From: Gibbula magus
Lineage: Eukaryota; Mollusca; Gastropoda; Trochida; Trochidae
Length of the DNA: 64,000 nt
Assembly (NCBI GenBank): GCA_936450465.1
Contig: OW388293.1
Span: 27,347,860 to 27,411,859 of the forward strand
Reading direction: 5' to 3'
The notes beneath the pieces were generated by a model. The model searched no databases, was not told the DNA's origin, and worked only from the letters and a program-made list of their open reading frames with translations. Positions 24,101-38,600 of the stretch are shown piece after piece. Made by a program: the position numbers and the translations under genes. The stretch's first letter is position 1; the number at the start of each line of letters is the position of its first letter.

Positions 24101-27100
24101 TGCTGTGAACAGAGGCTGTTCTGTCGTCTCCCCTATCTATTCTCAATTGGCATAAACAGATTTGGATAATGATTGCCGAGACCAAGTTCATACCAACTAT
24201 ATTTAGTTTACAATTTTGTTGTCCGTCCGTCGGGCGGCTTGGGGTATTTTTAGACCGTCCTTCTCGAAACTAGACCGTCTCGGACGGTGGGACAGGCTAT
24301 ATTTTATACACTGGTTCATGATATATCGTGTTAATAAGAGTTCTAAAAGTGGTCAAAGTGTTGTGGTGACCTTGAAAATAAGGTCAAGGTCACCAAATCG
24401 ACTGGCGTCTGCGTCATCCTTTTAACATTTGGTCCAACCGGTCATAATAAATGGTGATAACAATTAAGAGTTCGAAAAGTGGTCAAAGTGTTGTAGTGAC
24501 TTTGAAAATAAGGTCAAGGTCACCAAAATCCCCTGGTTTCTGCGTCATCCCCCAGTATAGACTGACACCAAATTTGAAGACTTTGAGTCCAACTGGTAAA
24601 GATATATATCGCGTTAACAAGAGTTAGAAAAGTGCTCAAAGTGTTGCGGTGACCTTGAAAATAAGGTCAAGGTCACCAAAATAAACTGGTGTCTGTGTCT
24701 TTCCCCAATGTAGGCAGAAACCAAATTTGAAGACTTTGGATGCAACGCTTTATGAGATATCGCGTAAACAAGAGTTAAAAAAGTGGTCAAAGTGTCGTGG
24801 TGACCTTGAAAATAAGACCAAGGTCACCAAAATTGACTGGTGTCTGCTTCTTCCCACAATGTAGGCAGACATGAAATTTGAAGACTTTGGATGCAACGCT
24901 TCATAAGATATCGCGTAAACAAGAAATGTGACGTACGGACGGGCGTACGTACGGACGCCGCTAAATACATAGTCCCCCATTCCACGTTGCGGCGGGGGAC
25001 AATTAATACTATCACATATATATGAATACCATCCGATTTCAATCTCATGCCTTTGAAACATGTAAAAAAATTATTATGGTCATTCTGAGGATAATTTAAC
25101 CCCATTCGTTGATGGCGGCTTTATCCTCTTCTTGATTTTGAAATTGGTTGACTAGTGTACGTCATGTGAAAACATATATATATTCTAGGGGTGTCACGAT
25201 ATACAATTTGACGATACGATACGTATCACGATATTAGGGTGACGATACGATACGTATCACGATACATATTTTTCGATCAAATATCGTAAAAGACCTGAAT
25301 GTCAGTTTGACTTTTACAGTAACTTTTTAGAAGTAAGTAACTGACAATAACAACATTAACAAGTCAATATGCATTTCTTGAGAACACTTTTATTTTTATT
25401 TCAGTGTTCAAGCCAGGATTTAAAAATGTGGGGCCCAAGGGCCCCCTCCTTATAAAAAAGAGGGGCCATCTGGATATTTATGGGGCCTTTCATATTTTTC
25501 AAAAAATGATTTAAAAAATAACTGTCTTGTTTTATTTTATCATGTTTAGTAGAGCTGAGTATCACAAGAAATTTCATGATACTACTAGTATCATGAATTT
25601 ATGATACATTAGAAATTCAAGAATACTGACAAATAACAGTTAAATAACACACAAACAACAGTGCCTCAGATTATTTTCAGTCCCATATGAAGCTGAAAAA
25701 TGGTTTTCCAAACATATTGGTCATCAATATCAATAAGTCCAAAATAAAATGAGAAGTGTATGTGTATGTATATATATGTGTGTGTGTACATCACATACTA
25801 TTGGAAATGTGTTGCTGTGAAATTAGCTTGCATAATTCTGTGAATTGTTTAATATCACAAATTAAACAGTATTGTGAAAAATCTAAGGTCAGTCACATTC
25901 AATTACTGGTTGAAAAGATTAGCCAAAAAAGGTTGCAGATATGTCAACAATTTACATGACTGATCATTATGAATAACAATTTGAAATAACAGTTATCAAA
26001 ACCAATCTTCGTTATTGTTTATAAAAATATTTCCAAAGATATTCAGCATTCTGACAACATTATCAATAAGTCTAAATAGTTAACAAAAACAAAACCAAAT
26101 CATCTAATATCGAATGTAACTCGATTATCACAAGTCGATACCTTGAGATTTAATTAGCTGCGATCGATGGATGCTTTCGTTAATATCTTATAATATTAAA
26201 ATCATATTAATATTTAATTTATATTTCATGAAATCAGTTTTGAGATAATATATAATGAAATAATATGCCGTAATGTCCGTAAAGTTTATTATCGCCACTT
26301 CTCGCCGAGTGAGCAAGTTATTTATAGCATAGCACATGTCGGTGTTTCCATTGCTGGTATCGCTGTTATAAAACACTGTAACATCCATGTTTTGAAATAA
26401 TTATTTCATAAATACATATTAATCTATCATGTTAAGCGATTTATGAATTATCAACAGGATATATGACTGAAATGTTAGAATTATATAGACTTTCTTTTGC
26501 TTCGAAACTTCGCTTCATATTATGGCGAAAACAGAGGCTGTTCCTTGTCCCTCCCTCGTATTACATTACAACCAATCAGCAAGCTCACTTCCTTAAATAC
26601 CGATGTGGTTAAATGGAACAGCCAAAGATCAAAATAGTAACAGCATGTCAGAAATTAGCGAGACATTGGAATGATAAGTGATAAACTTCCGGGTTTCGTT
26701 TCGATCTTAAAATGTAAATGACGTGAGTTTTTATTTCAAATGATAAGTTGTTGTTTTCAAGGACAAGCGCACAATTGATTTAAGAAATTAATAAATTCAA
26801 TGCGGCCTAGGGGCGCATACAGGAGAGTATTTATTTTTGAGAAGGAATCGATATATTCAGGTACGTATCGTGTATCGTATCATCAATCAAAATGAATCGA
26901 TGCACCGATACTTTTGTGTATCGTGACATCCTTAATATATTCATCATTGCCTCACATCAAGAAGATATCACATTAAGTTTATCTTGGATTCAATTTCATA
27001 TCATAATGTCTCAAAATAAAATAATTGAGCATAAATTTAACCCACTAATACCACTTCCCTGCATGCCCGACCACCTGAATTCTACCTACAAGTATGTACC

Positions 27101-30100
27101 AACTTTGTATGCATCATTACAAAACTACTTTGACATAATTCTCCATAGTTTCATGTCTTTCATCAAATTAGTACTTTTGCATGATCACACAATAGCATCA
27201 AGATAACATATTAAAAGGGCAGTAGCACGTTTTTTGCAAATTTTATTTTTTCAAATTTCCCATTTATAATGATTGTTTATGTCATTTATATTTACTTTAG
27301 AGGGTAAAACATCTTATTACACAAAACAATTACCCTTAGTGATAAAAACGTCGTTGCGTATAAAGCAAAAATTGCATGGCAGCCATTTTATTGTGAACAC
27401 AATTTATTATTTCGAATGACAAAAACGATTCCCATGGCTTTACAGAACCATGTACGCTAATTTTTTAACTTGATTTTCCGTAGAGAGAAGGGTGTTTTAC
27501 TATTGGTGATATTATTTTTCAAATACATTTCATCGACTTATTTCCGCGAAAAAACGTGCTACTGCCCCTTTAAGTTAATGAGCATTTCTCTAAGAGGGAT
27601 ATCCTACATTTTGTTTGCAATATCGTACAAAAAAGGAAATTTGAAAAAATTATTGAACAATTGAAATCTCAGGAAAATGACAGTACAAAATCAATTAAAT
27701 TAAATAAAATCAACAATTTGAAAAAATTACTTTTTGAACATTTAAAAGAGAGAAAATGTTGTTCTGCAATTGGTTGGAAAAACATATTCGCACACAGATG
27801 ATATCTATATATTAATACCCCTGGACGATAGGTTATGAAATTGCACAAAACCATACCCTCCATGTGGAGTATTGCCATCAAATGCTTGATGTCGATGTCC
27901 ACCAATCTTTGCACCACATTGACATCTCCCTTCATAATACGGTCTACCACACTGTGAATACAAAATGTGTGGAAGAATTAGTGACAAAAACAAAAATGTG
28001 TAACAACTTAAAATGTTGATGCAGTCAATTTACAGTAAGAAAACTAAATTTGACAATAATTTAAATTGCTGAAACTGTCCCATAAATTACTTATATATGG
28101 CTTCTGACTTACACTGACCGTTAGTACTGACAAATGATTCACTTCAGCGTATCTGCCGGGTATGGCACCACTCTGCATACATGATATTTTAACATTAACA
28201 AAAAAGTTACATTAACATATTTCAACTGTTGATTTAACATAATGATCGATATTCTTCAAAACAATCAAATCCTTTGATATCTAATTTGGTAATTTCTCAA
28301 ATGACATGCATAAAAGTTGAAAAGCCGACCAATCAGTCAGTAACGATTCAGTGCGCTTGCCAGACTAAATTTGAAGCGAGCTGAGCTCACATACCTCTGC
28401 TTCCAGCTTAGGTCAAAGAACTTTTTTTTATTATACCTCTATTAAATTTGTAAGAATATCATTGGCCAGTTCAAAACATGTGATCGAAAAATATTTGTGT
28501 ACATTGAACCGCCATTCCAGTGATGAGGTCAGTGTTGTGACAGAAATTTCTGTCACTGACCTGAGATATTGACTCGTCACATGATTTGTCACGTGACTGT
28601 TTGTTTTTACGTTTGCTTTCAAGATGGCGTCAGCTGATGGGTTCCCTGATTTGACAAATAAGAAAATCATACTAGAGCCTGAAGAAGAAAGAACCTTTTT
28701 CGATATAATAAAACACTTAATTACTCATGGGGAGGTCATTATGTGAAATAAAAGGACTCTCGGACCTGACTCCCTCAGTGGTCTGGAATCAGGTCTCGAG
28801 TCCTTGTATTTCACATAATGACCTCACCATGAGTAATTAAATGTATAATATAAGTTTAATGTCACATCAACGGACACAGATTAACATATGTTAGGTTTGA
28901 TGAAAGGGGCACATACAGTTTCAGGAGCGTTTTCAATGTGGTGCACTGTTCAACTTACGGTTGATTTATTCATTGAGCAAATTATTGTTTATTTATTATT
29001 GGGGAATTATATTGTCAAATATCGATAGGGTTGCCATCCAGTCTTCTCATGTTTCAATGTAAATATCCAAAACTAAAGCACAAATATCACATCTAAAGAT
29101 TACAAAAGTATTGTAAATCTGATGGAGATCAGAGGTTCCAACAACACCTGAAAAACTTAAATGGAAATTTTTATCTAATCCCAAAAAGCAAATTTAGGGA
29201 TCATGGTTGATATGTGTACCAATGTTGGTGGAGCTTTGGAGGTTTGGAGCTATGCTTCGGACAAAGTGACTACAACATAAGTCACTGTTTAAGTCATCTT
29301 TCCATGGAAACCGCAACCAATTAAATTCACAAAAGTTTTAACCTTCGAAAGGCACATCTAGGGATCATTGGTGACATGTATACCAAGTTAAAGGAACCAA
29401 GGTTTAATTAATTGTAAGTGTATATTGTCTTGAATTTATACTCATTTGATTCCAAGATATGCTGTACATAGAAATAATAATCTATCATTCTTTACAAAAA
29501 TGCACTACAGTTGAACTTTAAAGCAAATACATATATGAAGTTTCAAAGACATATCATTGATCAATCAAAAGTAAGATCCAAATTAGGTTTAACCCTCAGT
29601 CTGAAATCATTTCCTCTTTTCCAACATTTCAGCTTTCTAGAGCTTTACATACTGCAGAAGAAGATGAAAATAGCTTTTTAGCTCTTTAGCTCTCAAGAGT
29701 CATTGGTTCTGGAGAAAAAGTCAAAAATTTACGGCCGGCCGGATGGACGGTTGCTATGTCATTAATCCTAAAAATGATGGCGATATTTTGATGACTTAAT
29801 ATTTCACAAAATAATATAGACAAGCTCACATTTGTTGAAGAATAAAACAATGAGAACTGAAGCAAATCATTGCCGCTGCAAGTGGGGAAAACTTCCTGTT
29901 TTATGATGCGTTTATGTGTTACTCTTATTAAAATGCATGTTGTAAAATATAGCATGTTAACATTTTACGTAATGGAAAACAAATCCAAGATGTTAGATGC
30001 TTTAGTTTTGTGATAGAACTTTCCCTTTAACCCTCAGTCTGAAATAGGATTCAGTCAAGAGCTATTATCCGAGGATCATAACTCAAACATTATTCATCGA

Positions 30101-32625
30101 ATTGGTTGAAACTTTCCAGATTCCTATCACTGATGTATATCTAAAGCATGTGTAAACTTTAAGAAAGGAAAATGTGGGAAGAGTTGATTTCAGAACACGT
30201 GTACAGGAATGCTTTTCGGGAAAGATGGACTGCGCAATGACATAAACCCCTTAGGTTTCCTGCGGGGCTAAAAATAAATCATTATCAATTCAAAAGTAAA
30301 CACTTACATCAGTTATTGCATATGGATGACCATTTGGACAACCTGTAGGGGAAACAACATAATTTATAATACTGAACTCAATATATTTGAATGAGATTCA
30401 AGATAAGAGTTTCAATAATATTAAGCGAATCACCATTTGCATATAAATGTATAGAGGAGATTTGAAATACTACCATACGGTTGGCCAGGTTTCCGGATAT
30501 AAGTGCTCCGGTTAAACGAGATCTCATTGTAATTATCATTTATAAGTTCCCTTGATAATTCACAATCATTTTGTATTTATGTGAATAGTGTTTCAAGAAA
30601 GGGCTTTTCCTTGTTTTGTACAAAAGTTATTAAAGTGTAGTTGTAAAAATTGAAAGTATTGACTCACAAAACATGACAACAGTTTCATCAATCTGATGGT
30701 CTTTCATTGTCTTCAATAAAATCTGCCTTAGCACCTCTGTATCATCTTGAGGCATGGTGGGCAGGTATTTGTCCTGCAATATTATCAAAATTGTTTTTGG
30801 ATATATATATATATTCTTTGGTGCTGAAATATTTGATGAAGCGGTATACAGGCAGGCCTCGATAATCCAAACGCTTCAGTTTTTCATAAAAAAAACGTTT
30901 GGATAGTGAAATGTTCGGACTACTGAAATGACCAAAACAAGATGGAGTTCCTCCCCTATGAATCTACAGACAGACAAGCACGTATTTAGAATATGAAATG
31001 AGTTTGAGACGCTAGATATTATAACTATCACACAAAATGAGAAATTTCAATAATTACAATAAAAAACTACTGACACACAAAGTAAAACATTACAACTAAT
31101 TAAAATCACAAACTACTGACACGCTCGACTCCCGTGTTAATCCACTGCCATTGAAGTTTACAGATCCAATCAGTGTGATGATCGCTTGTCAAGGGGACTA
31201 CCCGAACGCTTTTGATAAACCGCCGGATTAATGAAGCAGAAATAGTTGTAATTACCGTAACTCATTAAGGCGGAGAGCCACACATATGCAACAAATTAAT
31301 TAGCTCCTCACAGCGAAAGCCGCATATATGCAATAACTAAAGCAGCGCTTATTAAACGAGTGACGCATATATGCATCAGCTGAAAGCATCCCTTATTCAG
31401 CAAAAGACGCATATCTCTCTGTCTCTCTCTCTAAATATATATATCTCTCTCTAAATATCTCTCTCTCAATATCTCTCTCTCTCTCTCTCTCTCTAATTTT
31501 TGTTAGATATCCAAGAACAAATCAACTTGCAAAATTGTCTTTTCATGCCACATTGTGTGTTTTTATGATTAGCTGATGTAACACACTTTGCATCAACAAT
31601 AAACAAATGTATCTCTATTTAAGCTGGTGTGCTACCACGTGTGCTTCGGAACTTTAGGCCACGCCCCGTGATATGTCAGTCTTTATTACAAGTATCTCAC
31701 GATTGGTCATCATGCATATGAGCCAGACACTATTGGACAGTCAAATCATGAAACAGGGGAGGTTTTTGTCGCATCTGGCACATACAAATTATCCCAATTA
31801 AAAAAACACATGTAACTAAGTGCCAAACAGTTACAAGCGATACGGACCATGCATCAATATAAATTTGGGTAAATCAAGGAATTAGACGTCTTTGGGTAAA
31901 TAAAGCGATCATGAAGAGATTACCTTTGCACGTTAATTAAATATATTTTTTTCAGGATTTTAAATTTGACAAACTATGTTATCAAAGCACTGTACATATC
32001 ATAACATTTTTATCTGTAAGATCTGACAATATATCAACTACAAGCAGCAAAAACATTCAATATCGGATATCTGTCCTGTCTACTTTTGATCGTTATGCAA
32101 GACACAACAATCAGTCCAGTTTATGACATGCCGCTTTCTCTCTCTCTCTCTCGCTAAATCAGAGGTGGCGAAGCATAATTGGTCTCGCTGCAGCCAGGTG
32201 TTAGTGTACACGGTGGCCTAGGCCTTGAGCTGGTAATTACTTGTCGGCGTTAATGAGTTAACTAATCCGTTACGGCTAATTGGCGTTCGGATACGGAAAC
32301 GGAATCAACGGATTAATGAATCAACATTTAATGAGTTTATATAGAGATAAGTTTGGTTACAGCTTGCTACTGTTTGGACACTGTGAGATTCGGATTATCA
32401 GTGGCCGGACTATCGCGGCTTGACTGTATATTGTTTGTTTCACAAGTCTTATCTATAAATTATCATAAAATCAATGGAAATAATAAATTGTATGTATGTA
32501 AATGAATAAAGTTTTCAATTCTTGTTGCCTTAATTTAAATTATCAAAAAACAATATGACAATTTCAAAGCTGCTATACATTCATATATATATGAAAAAAT
32601 TGAGGAAGGTCACACATGAAGTAAA

Positions 32626-32677
<52 letters not shown>

Positions 32678-35600
32678 ATACATCAAATCAACTTTTCGAA
32701 GGCTTATTCTACACTTTAGGCATCATCCATACTGCAATTGTTCATTGTTTCAGCATAAAATAGGTCCAACTTACAGCCATATCTTGTGGGTGGTTGATGA
32801 GATCAGCGAGAGGTTTGAGGAAGTGAGGCATGTGGTTGAAGTGAGTGAACACCAGCTGAATATGCACCAGCACACACACGAGACTCTGCTCTCTCAGGTT
32901 TTCTTCAGGGTAGATGTTGAGGGATGATCCAAGATGACCAAACTCATTGTTAACCAGTTTTAGTGCAACCTCCTGTCATCAAAAAGACATTCAGCAGGAA
33001 TTTAGATATAAATACAGTTTATAACGTTTTAAGATTACATTGTGCACTTTTAAACACAGCACCCAAGCCGTAATACGAAAGTATTAAATATAGATTCATA
33101 TACATCGACATATCAATTAACATTCATTTCAAGAACATTTACAGCATTTTATTCCAAATTAATAAAAGCTTCAATTGACCTATCATAAAGAACAAAAGAG
33201 ATAGAGAGAAATGGATAAGGAAGAGGAGAGACAGGGAGTGAGGTGATATATGAGGTGTATTGCTATGTTATGATAGCAACAATGGCTTAGCAAAAAGGAA
33301 ACATGCAATAGAACTTAACAAACTTAAAGTGCTTTACATAATGGAGAAGATGAAAATAGATCTTTAGGTCTTTCCCGGTGACCCATATATTAATAATATA
33401 AGCCACAGGGTCACCAAATAAATTTTATATTTCCCATTCCCAAGGGAGTCTGTACTCAACATTCCAGCTAACTAGAGCTTTTCATACTGGAGAAGAAGGT
33501 GAAAAAATAGAGCCACGGGCTCTGTAGTTCATCAGAAATTGCATGATTTAATATCTGAGGTTGATGACTTAGTGAGTGAATTGTTTAACAACTGCTTAAA
33601 TCAGAATAAGAGATTAATATTATGTAATTATAACTGCTTCAAAAGATATGTCTACACAAGATTTCAGCATTCTAGTGCTTTTCGTTCATTTAAAGTAATA
33701 AATATAATGCACAACTCCTAGCCCTGAAAAATTGCTGTCTTGAAATTGTCAGTGCATAACAAAAACATGACTCGACACTAAATTTTGATAAAATGGGTTG
33801 TCCAGGTATCACAATTCCTGCAAAGATATTGAAGAAAAGGTGATCCTCCAAATTAAAATAGAATAAACATATTCCTCAAATCATCAAACAAAATGGTATA
33901 AGATTTGGAGAGAAACAATACAAATCCCTTCTCAAGTGAGTATACATTATTAATGAATCCTACAGAGTGATGCAAAAAGTATTCGGACGGTGACATTATT
34001 ATATATATATGCTAAATAAGCGCTGCTTTAGCTGTCGCATATATGCGGCTTTCGCTTTTGAGAGATTAAGCAACATGCTGACCCTTAGCCCTGATTACAC
34101 AGCCTGATATTCTACAAGTTAATTATTATTCTCTGATTCCACTGTACAGGCTAGCATTATGTAACCATAGGGAGAGAGAAAGAGAGGGGGAGGGGGAGTT
34201 CTATCTTGCTTAATTTCTATGATACAAATATAATGAAAGTTGCGTAAGAAAGCTCTTGAAAACACCTTTAATCCAAATATAAACATTTCTAACATTTTAT
34301 GGCAGTGTTAATGTTAGAAAAATGGCACACCACTAAAATGTTTTTACTTATACTTTCTTACTTTTCATAAAAAATCCTTGAAATTTGGAACTCTTGATAT
34401 TCACTAAACATAGATGATATCCTCAAAAGTAGAGTGTTCTGGGGTCATTTGTTTTTTAGATGAAAAATATACATTTATATGAACCTCAGTCACAATCAAA
34501 GTATCAAAGTTTCAGTATTAAAATTTACAAATCATAATCTCCATCTTTAAAAGAAAACACTGCCCAGGTTTTGGAAATCTCCTGTAATGCTGGTTCATGA
34601 GAATAAGTCGTTAGAAGCTTTTAGGGTGAACCCCCTGTAAAGTTCATATTTCATAATTGATCTCAACCAAATTAAAAACTTGTATCTCCATCCAACAAAG
34701 ATGTTAATAACAAAATTTCACATTCCTATATCAAGTGCTTTCGGAGAAGAAGTTGTTTAAATATTTCACTTTAAACGTCTCTGGCAGCCATATTTGTGGG
34801 CTTTGGAATTCGTGATGAACAAAACCTGACCCCCTAGGTGCCAGGTACACACCCACCAAATTACAGCTTTGGGGGTGTAGGGATTCTGGAGGAGAGGTCG
34901 AAAATGTGAAAAGTAAACGGACGACGCCCTTTCAGGCCTGATGATCTAAAAATAGAGCCACTTGCTCTGTAGGCTTCATATACATTACCTAATTCAAAAT
35001 TCACACATCTTTGACAGATAATTGTAGATCTACTACTTCATTTAGTGGGTATTACACATGCAAAGTTTCAGGAAGATATGATGAAGAGTTTTGGAGCTGT
35101 GCTCCGGAAACGACTGTCTCTGAACAAAGTCAAAATTTTGTGGGTAACTAGGACATGATCAGAAATTTAACCCAAAACATTCCACCACAAAATACCTCTT
35201 ACAAAAAAATCTATACTAGACTGAGTAGTTACACCCAAAGAATGGACAAATGTGAAATTGTTTAGATTACTAATACAGTGACCCACAGTATTCATAAATT
35301 TGTCTGGAAATATACTCACTTCTTGATCCAATGTTGAGTCTGAGATAAATGCTATGACTTCTTGTTGCAATTTATGCTAAAAAGAACAAATTCATGAACA
35401 ATATTAGGGCAGAATTAACATTGTCATCTGCAGTGTTGATGACCAATGTATTTGTTTCAGACTATAACATAAACAGATAGATGAAAATCATGCTTAAAAA
35501 ATGCCAGGAAGTTCGAAGAAATCTAAACAAAAAGAGTTTAATTACTCAGTAGGTAAAAGAGCTTTACTTCTTTTGTAGCTTTTGTATGTTTTTACTGATG

Positions 35601-38600
35601 TGTATGACTTTAAAAACTGTACAAAAGATTTAGAACAAGTAGTTAATTGTCACTAAGGTGACATGATCCCCCACCGCAAATTAATACTTCAAAATTGAAA
35701 AATAATGTCAAGATCAGCTAAAACGACTAAAAGTACCACTGGTGTAAGATAAGAATGAGATGAGAATCCAATGAACAGTTCTTGTGATATCGATGCCCCG
35801 CACAAGCTAAACCACGTCGACAAAGTCAAAAGTTCCGCTGTGACCTTGAAAATAATGTCAAGGTCACCAAAATCTAATCAGCCTTTTGTCTTCCCTTGGA
35901 GAAGCTATGTGTAAGATATGAAGAGAATCCTGCTGACAAGCTTTAAATGTACATTAACATGTCGAAAAATTAAAGGTTCCACTGTGATCTTGAGAATAAT
36001 GTCAAGGTCACCAAAATCTAATCAGCCCTTTGTCTTCCCTTGGAGAAGCTATATATATGTATAAGATATGAAGAGAATCCAGTGAATGGTTCTTGAGATA
36101 TCCTGCTGACAAGGGTAAAATGACAAAATCTCGTTGTGACCTTGAAATGAAGGTAAAGGTCACAAAACTCTGTAGAAACATTACTCTCCCCATGATGAAC
36201 CCATATGCAAAATATGAAAAGAATCCAGTGAATAGTATTTGAGTTATTCCATTTTGTACGTGCGACCGGACACAGCCGAATACTATATCCCCTGCTTCGC
36301 CCTATACACGCAGCGGGGGATAACAAACTAGTGAGATGGCACTCAATATCCTACTAATTATATGAATGTATGGTTGACGTCATCATGATCAACTGAAGGA
36401 TGCCGGATATGGTGAAGAGAACTTAAATTGTACATGAAAGGTAACTTGATTGATGGTACACTTCATTCTCCATTCATTGCTAAAAGAAAATAATATTGCA
36501 CAATCTGAGATACCTTTAACGCCGCCTCAGCGTCAGTAGGGGTGTTTATGTTCTTCATAGTCACCTCCCTGTGTACTGCCAGCAGGAATTCTAGCTCATT
36601 TCCCTGTAAAACAGCAACATGTGGCTGTCAATATTGTGCTCATTAAACACTGCTCTTAACTAGAAGGTATTTTTACTCGTAAAAACAAATGTCTCCCCCT
36701 TCCCAAAATTCAGTTTTAGTTATACCCTTCTAAAAGACAAATTGTTACCATGGAAACAGAAAAATAGAGCCATGGGTTCTGTAGCTCATCAGGGTTTATA
36801 TTGTTTAATGATGAAGACTGAAATAGATTGTTCTCAATATAATGCACAATCCCTAGCCCTGACAAATCGAACAAACCTGTATAGGTTTAGTATTCCTTGA
36901 AGAAGATCGTCCTTGGGGTACTAAATGCAATTTCATATTCCAATTGAAAATAACACGAAAGTTGTAACGAATATTTGACGAAAATATCGTCTAAAAACTA
37001 AAAAACTTACCTGTACGACCAAGCCCAACAGAATATGTCCCTCTCTCGCACAAGAGCGGTCTAAGGGGAGTAACTCTGTCAGACTTACCCAACCTCTCAC
37101 TTTCAAATCTAATTAAACTTAATTAATCAGACAGGATGAGGGGAGGTGGGAGGAACGTACCCCAAGGACGATCTTCTTCAAGGAATACTAAACCTATACA
37201 GGTTTGTTCGATTCCTTTTCAGAAGAGATCGTCCTTGGGGTACTAAATGCAATAAACAGACTCCCATAGAGAAGTATCGGGAGTGGTCAACTGTCTGAAT
37301 TTTAGCTACCTCGAACATGCTTCCACTAAGAAAATAATTCTAAAAATAGCAATTATTCCACTCACCTCACATCACGTGACGAGAAGAATCATAGTGCAAT
37401 CGAGGAAGCGGGGTAAGTGGGTCGTATAGTGTTACCAGGCCAAAAGGCAAATTCGGTATTTATACAAGAATGACCCCCCCCCCCCCCCTTTTTTTTGGAA
37501 GCAATATGAGGGATTGGGTACAAAAGAACCCATAATAATCCACCCCCAGCAGCAGGAGACCCCTGAAGTGCTCTTGCAGTGCTCTGGAGTGCCAAAGTGG
37601 ATAAAACACGTCAACTCACGTGAGAATTAGTATTAGACTAACAGTGCAGTTAAAAACAAAAAACACCTGAAGCTCAAAGAGCTAGGGTTTTTGGCCCTGC
37701 CTACTGGAGAGAACTGACTGACCGAACCGAGCACGCTCCCTAGAGTGCTTGTCGAGTTGATAGTGCTTAATGAACGTACTCGGCCGGCTCCAAATAGCCG
37801 CTGAGCAGATCTCTTCAATAGGCAGGGCTGCAGCATACGCCTTCGACGTTGCCACTGCCCTAATTGAATGAGCCTTCAGACCATCAGGGGGATTCTTTCC
37901 CTTGTGAATATAGGCCATGTAGATAGTTGAGACCAGCCATCGAGATATCGACTGCTTAGTGGCTGGTGAACCCACCTTACCGCCCCCGTAGCAGCAGAAC
38001 AACTGTTTGTCTTTACGGATCTCTTTAGTGCGCTTAAGGTAAATCTTAAGAGATCTCCTAACGTCTAGAACATGAGTCTGGCTGCTAGCCGAGGCCCCTG
38101 CCGAAGTGGCCTGACGGAGGACGGGAAGTTCTATGGGTGCCGTTACGTGGAACGCATGGTCAACCTTCGGGCGGTACGAATCTGGTAGTCTAATGCTGAC
38201 TCTGTCTTTGTGAAAAACAGTCAGCTCGGGATCGGCAGACATCGCATGGATATCGCCTACCCGCCTACCAGATGTAACCGCCACTAAAAAGGCTGTCTTC
38301 CACGTCAATAGCTGGATTGAAAGAGAGGAAGGATTTTGAAAAGCTGGGCCTGACAACCAGTCCAGAACTATGGCAAGATCCCAGATTGGACTGACCCTTC
38401 TCAAAACGGGTCGGATCCTGTCCACGTCTGCTAGAAATCTCTGAACTAGCGGATGAGATCCTAAGATCGCACCGTCTACAGGGATATGAAACGCTGAAAT
38501 CGCTGTGGAGTAACCCCTGACAGTCGAAGCTGCGAGGCCAGCTTCCAAACGGGACTGCAGGAATTCTAACACAGTGATCAGATCCGTAGAAAAGGGATCG

